A stretch of 64,000 nt of DNA from an uncultured Bellilinea sp. (lineage in GTDB: Bacteria; Chloroflexota; Anaerolineae; Anaerolineales; Anaerolineaceae), in NCBI GenBank assembly GCA_938040735.1, contig CALHYE010000002.1, positions 62,001 to 126,000 on the forward strand, read 5' to 3'. Shown here one piece after another: positions 55,236 through 63,468 of this stretch. Each line of letters opens with the position of its first letter. Position 1 is the stretch's first letter. The position numbers and the translations under genes are program-made. Below the pieces are notes generated by a model. It made no database searches, was not told the DNA's origin, and saw nothing but the letters and a program-made list of their open reading frames with translations.

Positions 55236-55487
55236 TCACTCGTTTTGAACATCTTTTTTTTGATTTAATTCCTTGAGTCTTGCAACCCGTTCAGATAGTT
55301 CCTGCAACGGCTGGTCTTCCCGTTCCCATGGATTTTTGAGAGTCTTCATTGTTTCCGAAAGAATGGATGCGCTGGATTGGTCAGAGTTTTTTTTTCGGAG
55401 AAGTGAAAGCAGGCTTAGGTTCGTAACCAGCAGCAAGATGGCAATAATACCTATCGCAACCCAACCGGTAAAAGGGATATCGTTCAT
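55236..55487 (-). CDS. Small single-span membrane protein with coiled coil
   Basis: An 83-aa protein: one helix (TGWVAIGIIAILLLVTNLSLLSLL) and a charged tail likely to form a coiled coil (LQELSERVARLKELNQKK). ATG 55487 has CAGGAG upstream and overlaps the HAD stop by 4 bp, so it is translated with that gene. Family not recognised. Confidence 0.7.
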   Translation of the reverse strand: MNDIPFTGWVAIGIIAILLLVTNLSLLSLLRKKNSDQSSASILSETMKTLKNPWEREDQPLQELSERVARLKELNQKKDVQNE

Positions 55488-56152
55488 TTCTTGCTCCTGT
55501 TGGAAAGGCAAAAGGCTGGCGTAAAAAGCGAAATAACCTCATGGATGGTTGGAATTTGAAGATGCGCTTCGGAAGGACCGCCGTTTTTTCCAACCAGAAC
55601 GGTAAACAATCCGAGAGTTCGAGCGCTAGAAATGTTGCGGTTAGAGTCTTCAAAGAGGACACAGCGGGAAAAATCCTGAACCCCTGCTTTTTCCAGCGCT
55701 AACTGAAAGGATTGAGGCATAGGCTTGCAGTAGGGGGCAATGTCGAGGATGTCAATAATGTCTTCAAAACAGCCATCCAGTTGCAAGGCATTCAGCACCC
55801 GATTTGCATGAGCGCGGTCGCCATTGGTGAAGATGACCTTCCGCAAAGGAAGTGAAGTCAGAATCTTTCGTAATGGAGGGTCGGGTTTGAGATAGCGGTT
55901 TAGAGGAACATCGTGAACAAAGGCAAGGTAATCCTCAGGGGAAATGCGGTAGTGCAATTGCAGCCCCCGCAAGGTGGTTCCGTATTGATGATACATTTGA
56001 TCGCGAAGAGCAACTGCCTCAGCTAAGGTCAGACCGAGTCTCCGTTGAATATAAAGGTTAATGCGATCGCCGATGGCGTGCCACAAACCGGATTCGGGTG
56101 GATAGAGAGTGTCATCCAGATCGAAGATCAGTAATTCAGGTTTCATCTTCAT
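55484..56152 (-). CDS. HAD-superfamily hydrolase (pyrimidine 5'-nucleotidase-like)
   Basis: A 222-aa phosphatase. Motif I LLIFDLDDTLYPPESGLW, motif II VIFTNGDRAHANRVLNAL, and motif III/IV CKPMPQSFQLALEKAG and VLFEDSNRNI. DLDDTLYP is the form found in the SDT1/PPN-type 5'-nucleotidases. A TATACT box ends 5 nt before the ATG, suggesting leaderless mRNA; it shares its TA core with the mutL -10 on the other strand. Confidence 0.88.
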   Translation of the reverse strand: MKMKPELLIFDLDDTLYPPESGLWHAIGDRINLYIQRRLGLTLAEAVALRDQMYHQYGTTLRGLQLHYRISPEDYLAFVHDVPLNRYLKPDPPLRKILTSLPLRKVIFTNGDRAHANRVLNALQLDGCFEDIIDILDIAPYCKPMPQSFQLALEKAGVQDFSRCVLFEDSNRNISSARTLGLFTVLVGKNGGPSEAHLQIPTIHEVISLFTPAFCLSNRSKK

Positions 56153-56157
56153 TTTTG

Positions 56158-56165
56158 AGTATAAT
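56158..56165. promoter_or_regulatory. Overlapping divergent -10 boxes (HAD gene / mutL)
   Basis: AGTATAAT reads TATAAT (56160-56165) on the plus strand for mutL and TATACT (56163-56158) on the minus strand for the HAD gene: a symmetric bidirectional promoter. Confidence 0.55.
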
Positions 56166-56209
56166 CCATAAGATGGGTATCTGAAAAGAGAATGTAAAGG
56201 GAGTGAAGT

Positions 56210-57946
56210 TTGCCGATTCGGATTTTAGCGGAAGAAATTGCATCCCAGATTGCTGCCGGCGAGGTGGTTGAAAGGCCGGCTTCGGTCGTGAAAGAGCTGA
56301 TGGAAAATTCGCTAGATGCTGGAGCGCAGCGAATAGAAATTCGCATAGCCAATGCCGGCAAAGATTTTGTTGAAGTAACCGACGATGGCTGTGGAATCCC
56401 AGCTGGAGAATTGACCCTGGCGGTTGCCCGTCATGCCACCAGCAAATTAAGCGCCGCTGAAGACCTTTTCCGCATCTCAACATTGGGTTTTCGAGGGGAA
56501 GCGCTGGCTTCGATTGGATCGGTTTCGCGCCTGACGCTGGTATCCCGTGAAAAAAACGCTGAACTGGGGAGGAAAATTGTGGTTGAGGGGGGAAAACTGA
56601 TCGCCAATGAAGCGGTTGGTGTGGCGGTTGGGACGCTGGTGCGGGTTGAAAACTTGTTTTTCAATGTGCCGGCCCGCCTGAAATTTCTCAAAAGTGATCT
56701 GACTGAAAAAAATCAAATCACCCAACTGGTTACTCGTTATGCCCTGGCCTATCCACAGGTGCGCTTTCGATTGATTCAGGATGAGCGGGAAGTTTTACTG
56801 AGTCACGGAAAGAACAATCGGCGTGAGGTGCTGGCACAGATTTACGGCAGTGACCTTGCGAAACAATTGCTTGAGGTGGAATTCGAGGATGAGGACATCC
56901 GAATTGCGGGGTTTATCAGCCCGGTGGGGGTAAGCCGTTCCAATCGTCGTGAAATTACGTTTTTTATAAACGGTCGTTGGGTGCAAGATACCGCCCTCTC
57001 TACGGCTTTGATTCAGGCCTATCACACCTTACTGATGGTCGGCCGTTATCCTATTGCTGCCTTGTTTATTGACATTAACCCTGAGCTTGTAGATGTCAAT
57101 GTTCATCCTGCAAAAGCAGAGGTTCGTTTTCGTGACGCGGACCGCGTCTTCAGGGCTGTCCAAAGGGCAGTTAAGCGGGCTTTGCTGGCCTATTCACCCG
57201 CACCCCAACTGAGTTCCCCTGGATGGCAAAGCCGCTCGGCTCAGTCGGTTGTTGATCCCGCCTGGGAGATGGCACATCAAGCCAACTTAGCGCAGACCGA
57301 TTTTGGAGCGGAATCAGCAGGAGAGGAAACAGGTCATCAGCCCGACCAATCTCAGATTGACTTTCTGCCGCTCCTGCGGGTGATTGGTCAGGTCGGAGCG
57401 GCTTATCTGGTTGCAGAAGGGCCAGATGGGCTATATCTGATTGACCAGCACGCCGCGCATGAGCGAGTTCTCTTCGAAAAGTTTATGCGCGACACTGGCA
57501 AGGAAATCCCCTCGCAAGCCTTATTACAGGCGCAAACCTTTGAACTGCCTCCGCAGGCTGCCGAACTGCTGCATTCACAATTAGAAGCACTCAACCGCTG
57601 GGGATTTGAGGTGGAACCCTTTGGCGGGAATGTTTTCCGGGTGAGACGCATTCCTTCTATCTTGAGCGGCACGGATCCTGTGGTGGTGGTGCGCTCGTTG
57701 GTAGAGGATTTTGAAGAGGATGAGACGCCCTTGCAAGCGGAAATTGAAGCGCGGGTAATTGCGCGAGTGTGTAAACGGGCAGCAGTCAAAGCCGGCCAAA
57801 TCCTCTCTACGGAAGAGCAAAATGCGTTGGTGCGCGAGCTGGAGCGCTGCCAGTCGCCGCGAACTTGCCCGCATGGGCGTCCAACCATGATTCATCTTTC
57901 AGTGGATTTGTTGGAGCGTCAATTTGGGCGGCGCGGCAGCCGTTGA
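56210..57946 (+). CDS. mutL: DNA mismatch repair protein MutL (endonuclease type)
   Basis: A 578-aa GHKL ATPase. IRILAEEIASQIAAGEVVER, VKELMENSLDAGA, DDGCGIP and STLGFRGEALASIGS form the ATP site. The C-terminal domain has DQHAAHERVLFE near 412, matching the DQHA(X)2E(X)4E metal site of endonuclease MutL, and TCPHGRPTM near the end. So it should nick DNA itself, consistent with lack of MutH. TTG start with AAAGGGAG. mutS is not adjacent. Confidence 0.95.
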   Translation: MPIRILAEEIASQIAAGEVVERPASVVKELMENSLDAGAQRIEIRIANAGKDFVEVTDDGCGIPAGELTLAVARHATSKLSAAEDLFRISTLGFRGEALASIGSVSRLTLVSREKNAELGRKIVVEGGKLIANEAVGVAVGTLVRVENLFFNVPARLKFLKSDLTEKNQITQLVTRYALAYPQVRFRLIQDEREVLLSHGKNNRREVLAQIYGSDLAKQLLEVEFEDEDIRIAGFISPVGVSRSNRREITFFINGRWVQDTALSTALIQAYHTLLMVGRYPIAALFIDINPELVDVNVHPAKAEVRFRDADRVFRAVQRAVKRALLAYSPAPQLSSPGWQSRSAQSVVDPAWEMAHQANLAQTDFGAESAGEETGHQPDQSQIDFLPLLRVIGQVGAAYLVAEGPDGLYLIDQHAAHERVLFEKFMRDTGKEIPSQALLQAQTFELPPQAAELLHSQLEALNRWGFEVEPFGGNVFRVRRIPSILSGTDPVVVVRSLVEDFEEDETPLQAEIEARVIARVCKRAAVKAGQILSTEEQNALVRELERCQSPRTCPHGRPTMIHLSVDLLERQFGRRGSR

Positions 57947-57952
57947 GAGGAA

Positions 57953-58717
57953 TTAGTTCAACCGGGTAATAATTTCCGGCCAGATTTTGGCAACATCAAA
58001 CGGCAATAATAAATCTGCCTGGGAGTCAAGGTAGGTTGTTGAATAGGTGTTGATGATCAGGTTTGCTCCTTGATCCAACGCGTACAAGGGCAGATGTGCC
58101 GCGGGGGTTACTTCCAGCGCGCTGCCAACCACCACAAACAGGTCAGCCTTAGCGGACTGGTGTTCGGCCTGCTGCCAAACTTCAAGGGGTAGAAGTTCTT
58201 CAAAAAGGACAATGCCGGGTTTGAGGATGGCACGGCAATTGGGACAGCGCGGTAATTCCTCCTGCAAGAGAAACGGTTCGATAAAATCATCAAGAGGGTA
58301 ATTTTGTTGGCAAGAGAGACAATCCAGTTTTTGCATCGAGCCGTGCACTTCATAGACCTTTTTGGAGCCGGCTTTTTGATGGAGACCGTCAATGTTTTGG
58401 GTGATGATGGCTTTGAGAATACCTTTTTCTTCTAATTGCGCCAACGCCAGATGAGCCGGATTGGGTTGGGCTTTGGTCATTTCACGTGCCAGAGGGCGCA
58501 GCCAGTTGAAGAATGCTTCGGGGCGGTAGCGAAAAGCGGAAAGGGAAGCAACCTCCATGGGGTTGTTGCGTGACCATAAACCGGTGGTGGGCGAACGAAA
58601 ATCGGGAATGCCGGAAGGAGTTGAAATTCCCGCTCCGGTCAACACGACCATCCAATTTGATTTTGAAATGAGTGCAGCCGCTTGTTGAGCGGCTTCCTGA
58701 ATTGAGTGTGTTGTCAT
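57953..58717 (-). CDS. cobB: NAD-dependent protein deacylase (sirtuin)
   Basis: A 254-aa class III deacetylase. NAD site GAGISTPSGIPDFRS, TQNIDGLHQKAG (catalytic His about 123), zinc cysteines in LDCLSCQQNY and RCPNCRAI, then PGIVLFEE and VVGSALEVTPAA. Removes acyl groups from protein lysine. The ATG overlaps the stop of the receiver/ParA gene (ATGA); convergent with mutL. Confidence 0.94.
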   Translation of the reverse strand: MTTHSIQEAAQQAAALISKSNWMVVLTGAGISTPSGIPDFRSPTTGLWSRNNPMEVASLSAFRYRPEAFFNWLRPLAREMTKAQPNPAHLALAQLEEKGILKAIITQNIDGLHQKAGSKKVYEVHGSMQKLDCLSCQQNYPLDDFIEPFLLQEELPRCPNCRAILKPGIVLFEELLPLEVWQQAEHQSAKADLFVVVGSALEVTPAAHLPLYALDQGANLIINTYSTTYLDSQADLLLPFDVAKIWPEIITRLN

Positions 58718-59865
58718 TTGTTCAGGCGGTCAGCATAGAGGGCTGCCAGACGGTTGATCTGTTGACTTAGAATGCCGTCAGGCTGTAACTGAATCAAGGG
58801 GACGTTACGCAGGGCAGCGTGGTAAGACTGTTCGGGTGCAGGCGGAATTACCAGAGTGATCGGCTTGCCCAGCATTTCCTGTATCTGAAGTGCGGAGAGT
58901 TGTAAATCGGCCCGAACGCGGTTCACAATCACCACATTTAGAATTTTTGATTTTCCAAAACCGTATTCGGTGAGTTCATCCATCAGTTGATTGGTGCGTT
59001 TCAGTGAAAAAGGCTGAGGTTCCGCAATTAGAATCATCTCATCACAGTAGGCGATGACTTTTTCAAAACCGGGTAAAAAGGGGTTGCCAATATCCACGAA
59101 GACCACATCCCCCAGGGTGGAAAGATGATGGAGGATTGCCTCCAGTTGCGGGATCGCATTTTGCAGCAGAATAAAATCCTTAATGCGATGGTTTGCCAGC
59201 AGGAGACGGATGCCAAAGGTTGTTCTGACCAGTTCCTTTTCGACTGCTGCGCGAGTAACCTCGCCGCTACGCATGCTCAGCAGGTTGTTCAGCCCTTCGG
59301 CATTAGGAAAGTTCAATTCTCCTGCCCAGGTGCCCTGACCAGCCCGTATCTCTGCCGCAATGATCTCTTTGCGGGTACGCTGATAATAAGCCAGCGCCAG
59401 ATTGAGAGCCAGTGTTGAGGTCCCCATACCGCCTTTGGCTGCCAGCACCCCAATCATGGTTGCGCTTTTTTGAACCTGTTGACCGGCTCTGGCGCGTGTG
59501 CGGCTTAACAAGGCTTTTATGTGAGCGATTAATTCGGCCGGGTGAACGGGTTTGGTTAAATAGTCATCCGCGCCGGCTTCATAGCCCGTAACTTTGTCGT
59601 CCACTTGAGATTTGGCAGTGAACATCAAGATGGGAATATCGGCTGTTTCGGGGTTGGCGCGAAGATCTCGTGCCACCTGATAGCCATCTACATCCGGCAT
59701 CATAATGTCCAGCACAATCAGGTCAGGATGCTCTTTGACCGCCAGGGTCATCCCTTCTTTTCCATTCCTTGCAGAAAGGACTTGATATCCCTGCCGTTGA
59801 AGCATCAATCCAACCAAGCGCAATGTTTCAAGGTCGTCATCAACAATCAAAATTTTTTCTGCCAT
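58714..59865 (-). CDS. Response-regulator receiver fused to ParA/MinD-like ATPase (CpaE/TadZ-like)
   Basis: A 383-aa protein. Residues 1-125 are a receiver: EKILIVDDDLETL, phospho-Asp in LIVLDIMMPDVDGYQ, FTAKS and Lys in DDYLTKPVHP. Residues about 140-380 are a deviant-Walker ATPase: IGVLAAKGGMGTSTLALNLA, VFVDIGNPFLPG. This is the domain order of CpaE/TadZ, which places type IVc pili at a pole, but no tad genes are nearby. ATG 59865 follows GAGGCAGGG. Coupled to the sirtuin by a 4-bp overlap. Confidence 0.86.
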   Translation of the reverse strand: MAEKILIVDDDLETLRLVGLMLQRQGYQVLSARNGKEGMTLAVKEHPDLIVLDIMMPDVDGYQVARDLRANPETADIPILMFTAKSQVDDKVTGYEAGADDYLTKPVHPAELIAHIKALLSRTRARAGQQVQKSATMIGVLAAKGGMGTSTLALNLALAYYQRTRKEIIAAEIRAGQGTWAGELNFPNAEGLNNLLSMRSGEVTRAAVEKELVRTTFGIRLLLANHRIKDFILLQNAIPQLEAILHHLSTLGDVVFVDIGNPFLPGFEKVIAYCDEMILIAEPQPFSLKRTNQLMDELTEYGFGKSKILNVVIVNRVRADLQLSALQIQEMLGKPITLVIPPAPEQSYHAALRNVPLIQLQPDGILSQQINRLAALYADRLNK

Positions 59866-59990
59866 CCCTGCCTCACTGAAAAAACGCTTAAAACAGTCTA
59901 GCACAATCTCAAATCTCATACAAGACGATTTATTGTTTTAATTCGGTTGCGTTTTTGGTTTTGGAGGGTTTGAGGCGAATCTTGCCATGC

Positions 59991-59996
59991 TATAAT
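59991..59996 (+). promoter_or_regulatory. tilS -10 box
   Basis: TATAAT followed by GGGAGC and the GTG start at 60003 (6 nt). Preceded by TGC, giving an extended -10. Confidence 0.55.
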
Positions 59997-60002
59997 GGGA
60001 GC

Positions 60003-61427
60003 GTGCTTGAAAAACTAAAAATTATTTTACAAGTTCATTGTGGAATTATCGGGGATCAGCCCATCGTAGCAGGGGTTTCAGGGGGCGCAGATAGCCTGAC
60101 GTTGCTGCACCTCTTGATTCGTTTGAAAATACCGGTATGGGTAGTTTACTTTGACCATCAACTGCGTCCCGAATCAAAAGATGAAATGCTCATTGTCCAA
60201 CAACTGGCTGAAGCGTGGGAGGCAAAAGGGTTTATCGCTGGTCAGGAAGATGTGCGCCGTCTGGCGGAACAGGCTGGTTGCTCCTTGGAGGCAGCCGCCC
60301 GTCAGGCGCGTTACCGATTTTTATTCAAAACGGCTGAGGAGATCAATGCTCAGGCGGTTGCGGTTGGTCATACGGCCGATGATCAGGTTGAAACTGTTCT
60401 GATGCACCTGATTCGCGGGAGCGGGCTGGATGGGCTGAAAGGGATGGATTACCGCACTACTCTTCGCGATTTTTCTCCCTCCATTCCTCTAATTCGTCCC
60501 TTATTGGGCTTTTGGCGGACGGAAATTGAAGAATATTGCCGGCAGAACGGCATTCAACCTCTCCAGGATGTCACCAATCAAAGTTTGGAATTTACCCGAA
60601 ATCGAATTCGGCTTGAGTTAATTCCGAGATTGCAGAACTACAATCCCCAAATCAAAAACAGAATTTGGACGATGAGCCGGGTGGTAAAGGATCATTTGGG
60701 GGTGGTCCAGCCGATTGTTGAAAAGACCCTTCAGGAGGTTTGTGCAGACTACCGACCGGCCGAAGGGTTGGTTTTTTCTGCAGACCGATTGCGGGATTTA
60801 CCGGAAGAAATGCTCAGCCTGGTGCTGAAAGAGGCCATCAAAAAACTCAAACCCGCCAGTGAGAACATTGACTGGTTCAGTTTGAATCTGGCTGTTAACG
60901 AGATTCGATCCGGCCGCCGCACAGGAATTGTTCAAGTGGGGGAGGGGGTTGAATTGTTATTTGCCCAGGAATGGGTCTACTTGAAGGACGAGAAGAGCGC
61001 AATTACTGATCCTCGTTTTCCCTCAATTCCATTTGGAGAGGAATTTAACCTCACCAGCCCCGGAGAAATTAAGTTGGGAAATGACTGGCTTCTACAAGCG
61101 GAATTGATCAATGCAGAGGAAGTTCCCTCAACCTGGAAAGACAATCCCTTTGAAGCCTGGCTGGATGCGCAAAAAATCCAATTCCCGTTGAGAGTGCGGG
61201 CATGGAGGCGGGGAGAGCGCTTCCGTCCTTTGGGCATGACCGGTGGGAGTGTGAAAATTGCGGATTTTTTAGCCGAAAAGAAAGTCCCCCGCCCGCTGCG
61301 TTCTCTGTATCCGCTTGTTTTTAGCGGCGAACAGGTGATCTGGTTGCCGGGGTTACAAATTGCCGATCAAGTGCGAATTACCGAGGATGTTCAACAGGTG
61401 TTGCATCTCAAACTTCTGCGGACTTAA
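60003..61427 (+). CDS. tilS: tRNA(Ile)-lysidine synthetase
   Basis: A 474-aa N-type ATP pyrophosphatase that changes the CAU anticodon wobble C to lysidine. P-loop AGVSGGADSLTLLHLL, VYFDHQLRPES, AARQARYRFL, AVGHTADDQVETVLMHLIRGSGLDGLKGM, and C-terminal WRRGERFRPLGMTGGSVKIADFLAEKKVPRPLR are diagnostic. GTG 60003 is used because the -10 lies 6 nt upstream; the ORF-track start is inside the promoter. Tail-to-tail 4-bp overlap with the recombinase homologue. Confidence 0.94.
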   Translation: MLEKLKIILQVHCGIIGDQPIVAGVSGGADSLTLLHLLIRLKIPVWVVYFDHQLRPESKDEMLIVQQLAEAWEAKGFIAGQEDVRRLAEQAGCSLEAAARQARYRFLFKTAEEINAQAVAVGHTADDQVETVLMHLIRGSGLDGLKGMDYRTTLRDFSPSIPLIRPLLGFWRTEIEEYCRQNGIQPLQDVTNQSLEFTRNRIRLELIPRLQNYNPQIKNRIWTMSRVVKDHLGVVQPIVEKTLQEVCADYRPAEGLVFSADRLRDLPEEMLSLVLKEAIKKLKPASENIDWFSLNLAVNEIRSGRRTGIVQVGEGVELLFAQEWVYLKDEKSAITDPRFPSIPFGEEFNLTSPGEIKLGNDWLLQAELINAEEVPSTWKDNPFEAWLDAQKIQFPLRVRAWRRGERFRPLGMTGGSVKIADFLAEKKVPRPLRSLYPLVFSGEQVIWLPGLQIADQVRITEDVQQVLHLKLLRT

Positions 61428-62335
61428 TCGTCTTGTGTATCCTTGTGGCTGAGTTGTTTCAATTTAAAACTGATTTCTCGCCATTGGATTTTAGAAATGC
61501 CCAATTTCTGACGCAGGTGTTCGCGGTTCATATCTGCATTCCAATCTCGCAAGGCACAAGTCCAACGACACATGTCAAAGGAAAGATGCTTTTTCAGTCC
61601 GGCTTCTTCTCCAATATCTTCCAGCAGATATTCTAATCGTCTGGGAGACCATGGGAAGATCACATCTTTCGGCTGATATTGTGCCAAATATTCCTGATAG
61701 CTGGTAACCCATTCTTCGGGCAGGGAAATTTTGCGTTCTTTATATCGGTTACGCGGGCTGGCGTAGCGGACAAACAAAATCGGGCCGGCTGGCGACTCCA
61801 AATCAATATGATTGGTTTGAATGGCTAAACATTCACCTTTTTTAATGCCGGTTGAAAGCAGGAGCAGCAACAGGGTATATGGACGGGCATCCGGCTTTTT
61901 TGCCGAGCGGTAAGCGTTTGCGGTTTCCAACACTTTTTCGACTTCTTCGTCAGTTAAAATGGTAGGAAGGGGACTGATCACGGATTGTTGCACTACTTTT
62001 TCTGCCGGATCAACCAGAATGCGTCCGGATTGGTGCAGCCAGCGAAAGAAGGATTTGATAGAGGTGATCCGTCTGGAGAGACTTTTTGGGCTGCAAGGCA
62101 CACCTCGCCCCTGTTGCAGCCAGTTGAGAAAGTTATTGATGTCGCGGGTGCTAATAGCGCCGATTGCACGATCCGGCGGCAGATAACCTGCCAGAAGTTG
62201 TAAATCGTTCTGGAAGGCTTTGACCGTATAGGGTGATTTTCCTTGATCGAGTAGATAAATTTCCCAAGAGCGAATGGCAGGTAGTAAAGGAGTCTGCGAG
62301 GTAATGTGAATTGAAGGCGAAGATTCGGGAGACAT
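61424..62335 (-). CDS. Tyrosine-recombinase-fold protein lacking catalytic residues
   Basis: A 303-aa protein with the Xer layout: N-terminal SAM-like DNA-binding domain (SWEIYLLDQGKSPYTVKAFQ ... SLSRRITSIKSFFRWLHQSG) and a C-terminal catalytic-fold domain. Active-site positions are lost: Arg I in 'TGLR' is Lys (STGIKKGE), HxxRH reads DMCRW, GH is GI, and the nucleophile Tyr region SKIQWREISFK has no Tyr. The frame is intact, so this is a retained, non-cleaving DNA-binding protein rather than a recent pseudogene. No att sites or partner transposase are seen. Confidence 0.8.
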   Translation of the reverse strand: MSPESSPSIHITSQTPLLPAIRSWEIYLLDQGKSPYTVKAFQNDLQLLAGYLPPDRAIGAISTRDINNFLNWLQQGRGVPCSPKSLSRRITSIKSFFRWLHQSGRILVDPAEKVVQQSVISPLPTILTDEEVEKVLETANAYRSAKKPDARPYTLLLLLLSTGIKKGECLAIQTNHIDLESPAGPILFVRYASPRNRYKERKISLPEEWVTSYQEYLAQYQPKDVIFPWSPRRLEYLLEDIGEEAGLKKHLSFDMCRWTCALRDWNADMNREHLRQKLGISKIQWREISFKLKQLSHKDTQDD

Positions 62336-62432
62336 ACTCAGCGATCCCCTTTGATTTTCGTATAGCCTATTATGAAAAGAATATACAACAGAACTCCCGG
62401 AAAGTCAAATCATTTTCCCACAGCGGCAGGGA

Positions 62433-63458
62433 TTATTTAACCTGATAGGCTTCCTGCAGTATTGCCTGTACTCGTTCCTGGATGGGGATCAAAACCTGAG
62501 CGCCGGTATCCGTTGTGTAATGCCAAACATCCGATGGGCCGATAGCAAAACGGTTAATCCGATCAGGGTTAGAAACCAATCCGGGCGCAAAACTGGCCAG
62601 TTTAAGCGCCAGATCCAGGGGAACGTCGGTTTCGACATTGCTGCGGAATTCCTGATATAACTGAGGAGCTTTGGAGATGGCATCCAGACTCATCAGTTTC
62701 TTGAAAACGGCCAGAACAACCTCTTGAGCGCGACGGGTTCGGTCAAAATCGCTGCTGCTGTATCGCGAGCGCACATACCACAAAGCGGTTTCGCCGTTCA
62801 TGTAAACCCGCCCGGGGCCTACCGAACAGTAACCATTGACGGCCTGAGGTAATTTGCAGGTATCGGTGAGGTTCCTGGCTGTTTCGACTTCGATCCCACC
62901 CAGCCGGTCAATAATGTTGATAAAACCTTGAAAATTGGTCATTACGTAATATTCAGGCTTAATCCCAAAATTATTTTGAAAGGTTGCCTGAGTCAGGGAA
63001 AATCCACCAAATTGTTGGGAGGTGTTGATCCTTTGCTGACCAACACCCGGAATCTCTACATACAAATCACGCGGAAAGGAAACCAGACTGACCGAGCCGG
63101 TACGCGTATTTACAATTGTCAGGATGATTACATCGGTGCGAAAACCGGAATTGGGGCGCCAGTCTGAACCGAGAACGAGGATGCTGATGGTGTCTTCCGG
63201 TTGAGTGAGCGGGGGAGGCGTACCTTGCTGATTGGGAACAGGTGTCAGAGCGGGCTGAGTTGGCTGTTCACCCTCAGCGGTTGGGGTGGGGGCTGCCGGC
63301 ATAAAAGGGGTAGGGGTTGGAGGAGCGTTAGGGTCAAGCGTGACAATCCGCTGAGCCACGGCACGCGGACTTGGCTCGCCGGTAAAATTGGATATCGGCA
63401 AGTTGCATGCCGCAGAAATCACGAAGATCAAAACCAATATCCAAAGAAATTTACGCAT
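62433..63458 (-). CDS. LytR-CpsA-Psr (LCP) family lipoprotein
   Basis: A 341-aa envelope protein. Signal and lipobox MRKFLWILVLIFVISAACN (ISAAC) with Cys about 18, a Pro/Thr linker (TPTPFMPAAPTPTAEGEQPT), then the LCP domain: ILVLGSDWRPNSGFRTDVIILTIV, SFPRDLYVEIPG, NTSQQFGG, RLGGIEVE, WYVRSRYSSSDFDRTRRAQEVV. The conserved Arg/Asp residues that bind polyprenyl diphosphate are present. Transfers a glycopolymer to the cell wall. 10 bp after the LysM gene, with AAGGAA SD. Confidence 0.93.
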   Translation of the reverse strand: MRKFLWILVLIFVISAACNLPISNFTGEPSPRAVAQRIVTLDPNAPPTPTPFMPAAPTPTAEGEQPTQPALTPVPNQQGTPPPLTQPEDTISILVLGSDWRPNSGFRTDVIILTIVNTRTGSVSLVSFPRDLYVEIPGVGQQRINTSQQFGGFSLTQATFQNNFGIKPEYYVMTNFQGFINIIDRLGGIEVETARNLTDTCKLPQAVNGYCSVGPGRVYMNGETALWYVRSRYSSSDFDRTRRAQEVVLAVFKKLMSLDAISKAPQLYQEFRSNVETDVPLDLALKLASFAPGLVSNPDRINRFAIGPSDVWHYTTDTGAQVLIPIQERVQAILQEAYQVK

Positions 63459-63468
63459 ACAAAGTTCC

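Noticed and set aside
61424-62335. Integrase of a mobile element
   Set aside because: Catalytic residues are missing, there is no adjacent tRNA/att repeat or cargo, and neighbours are housekeeping genes.
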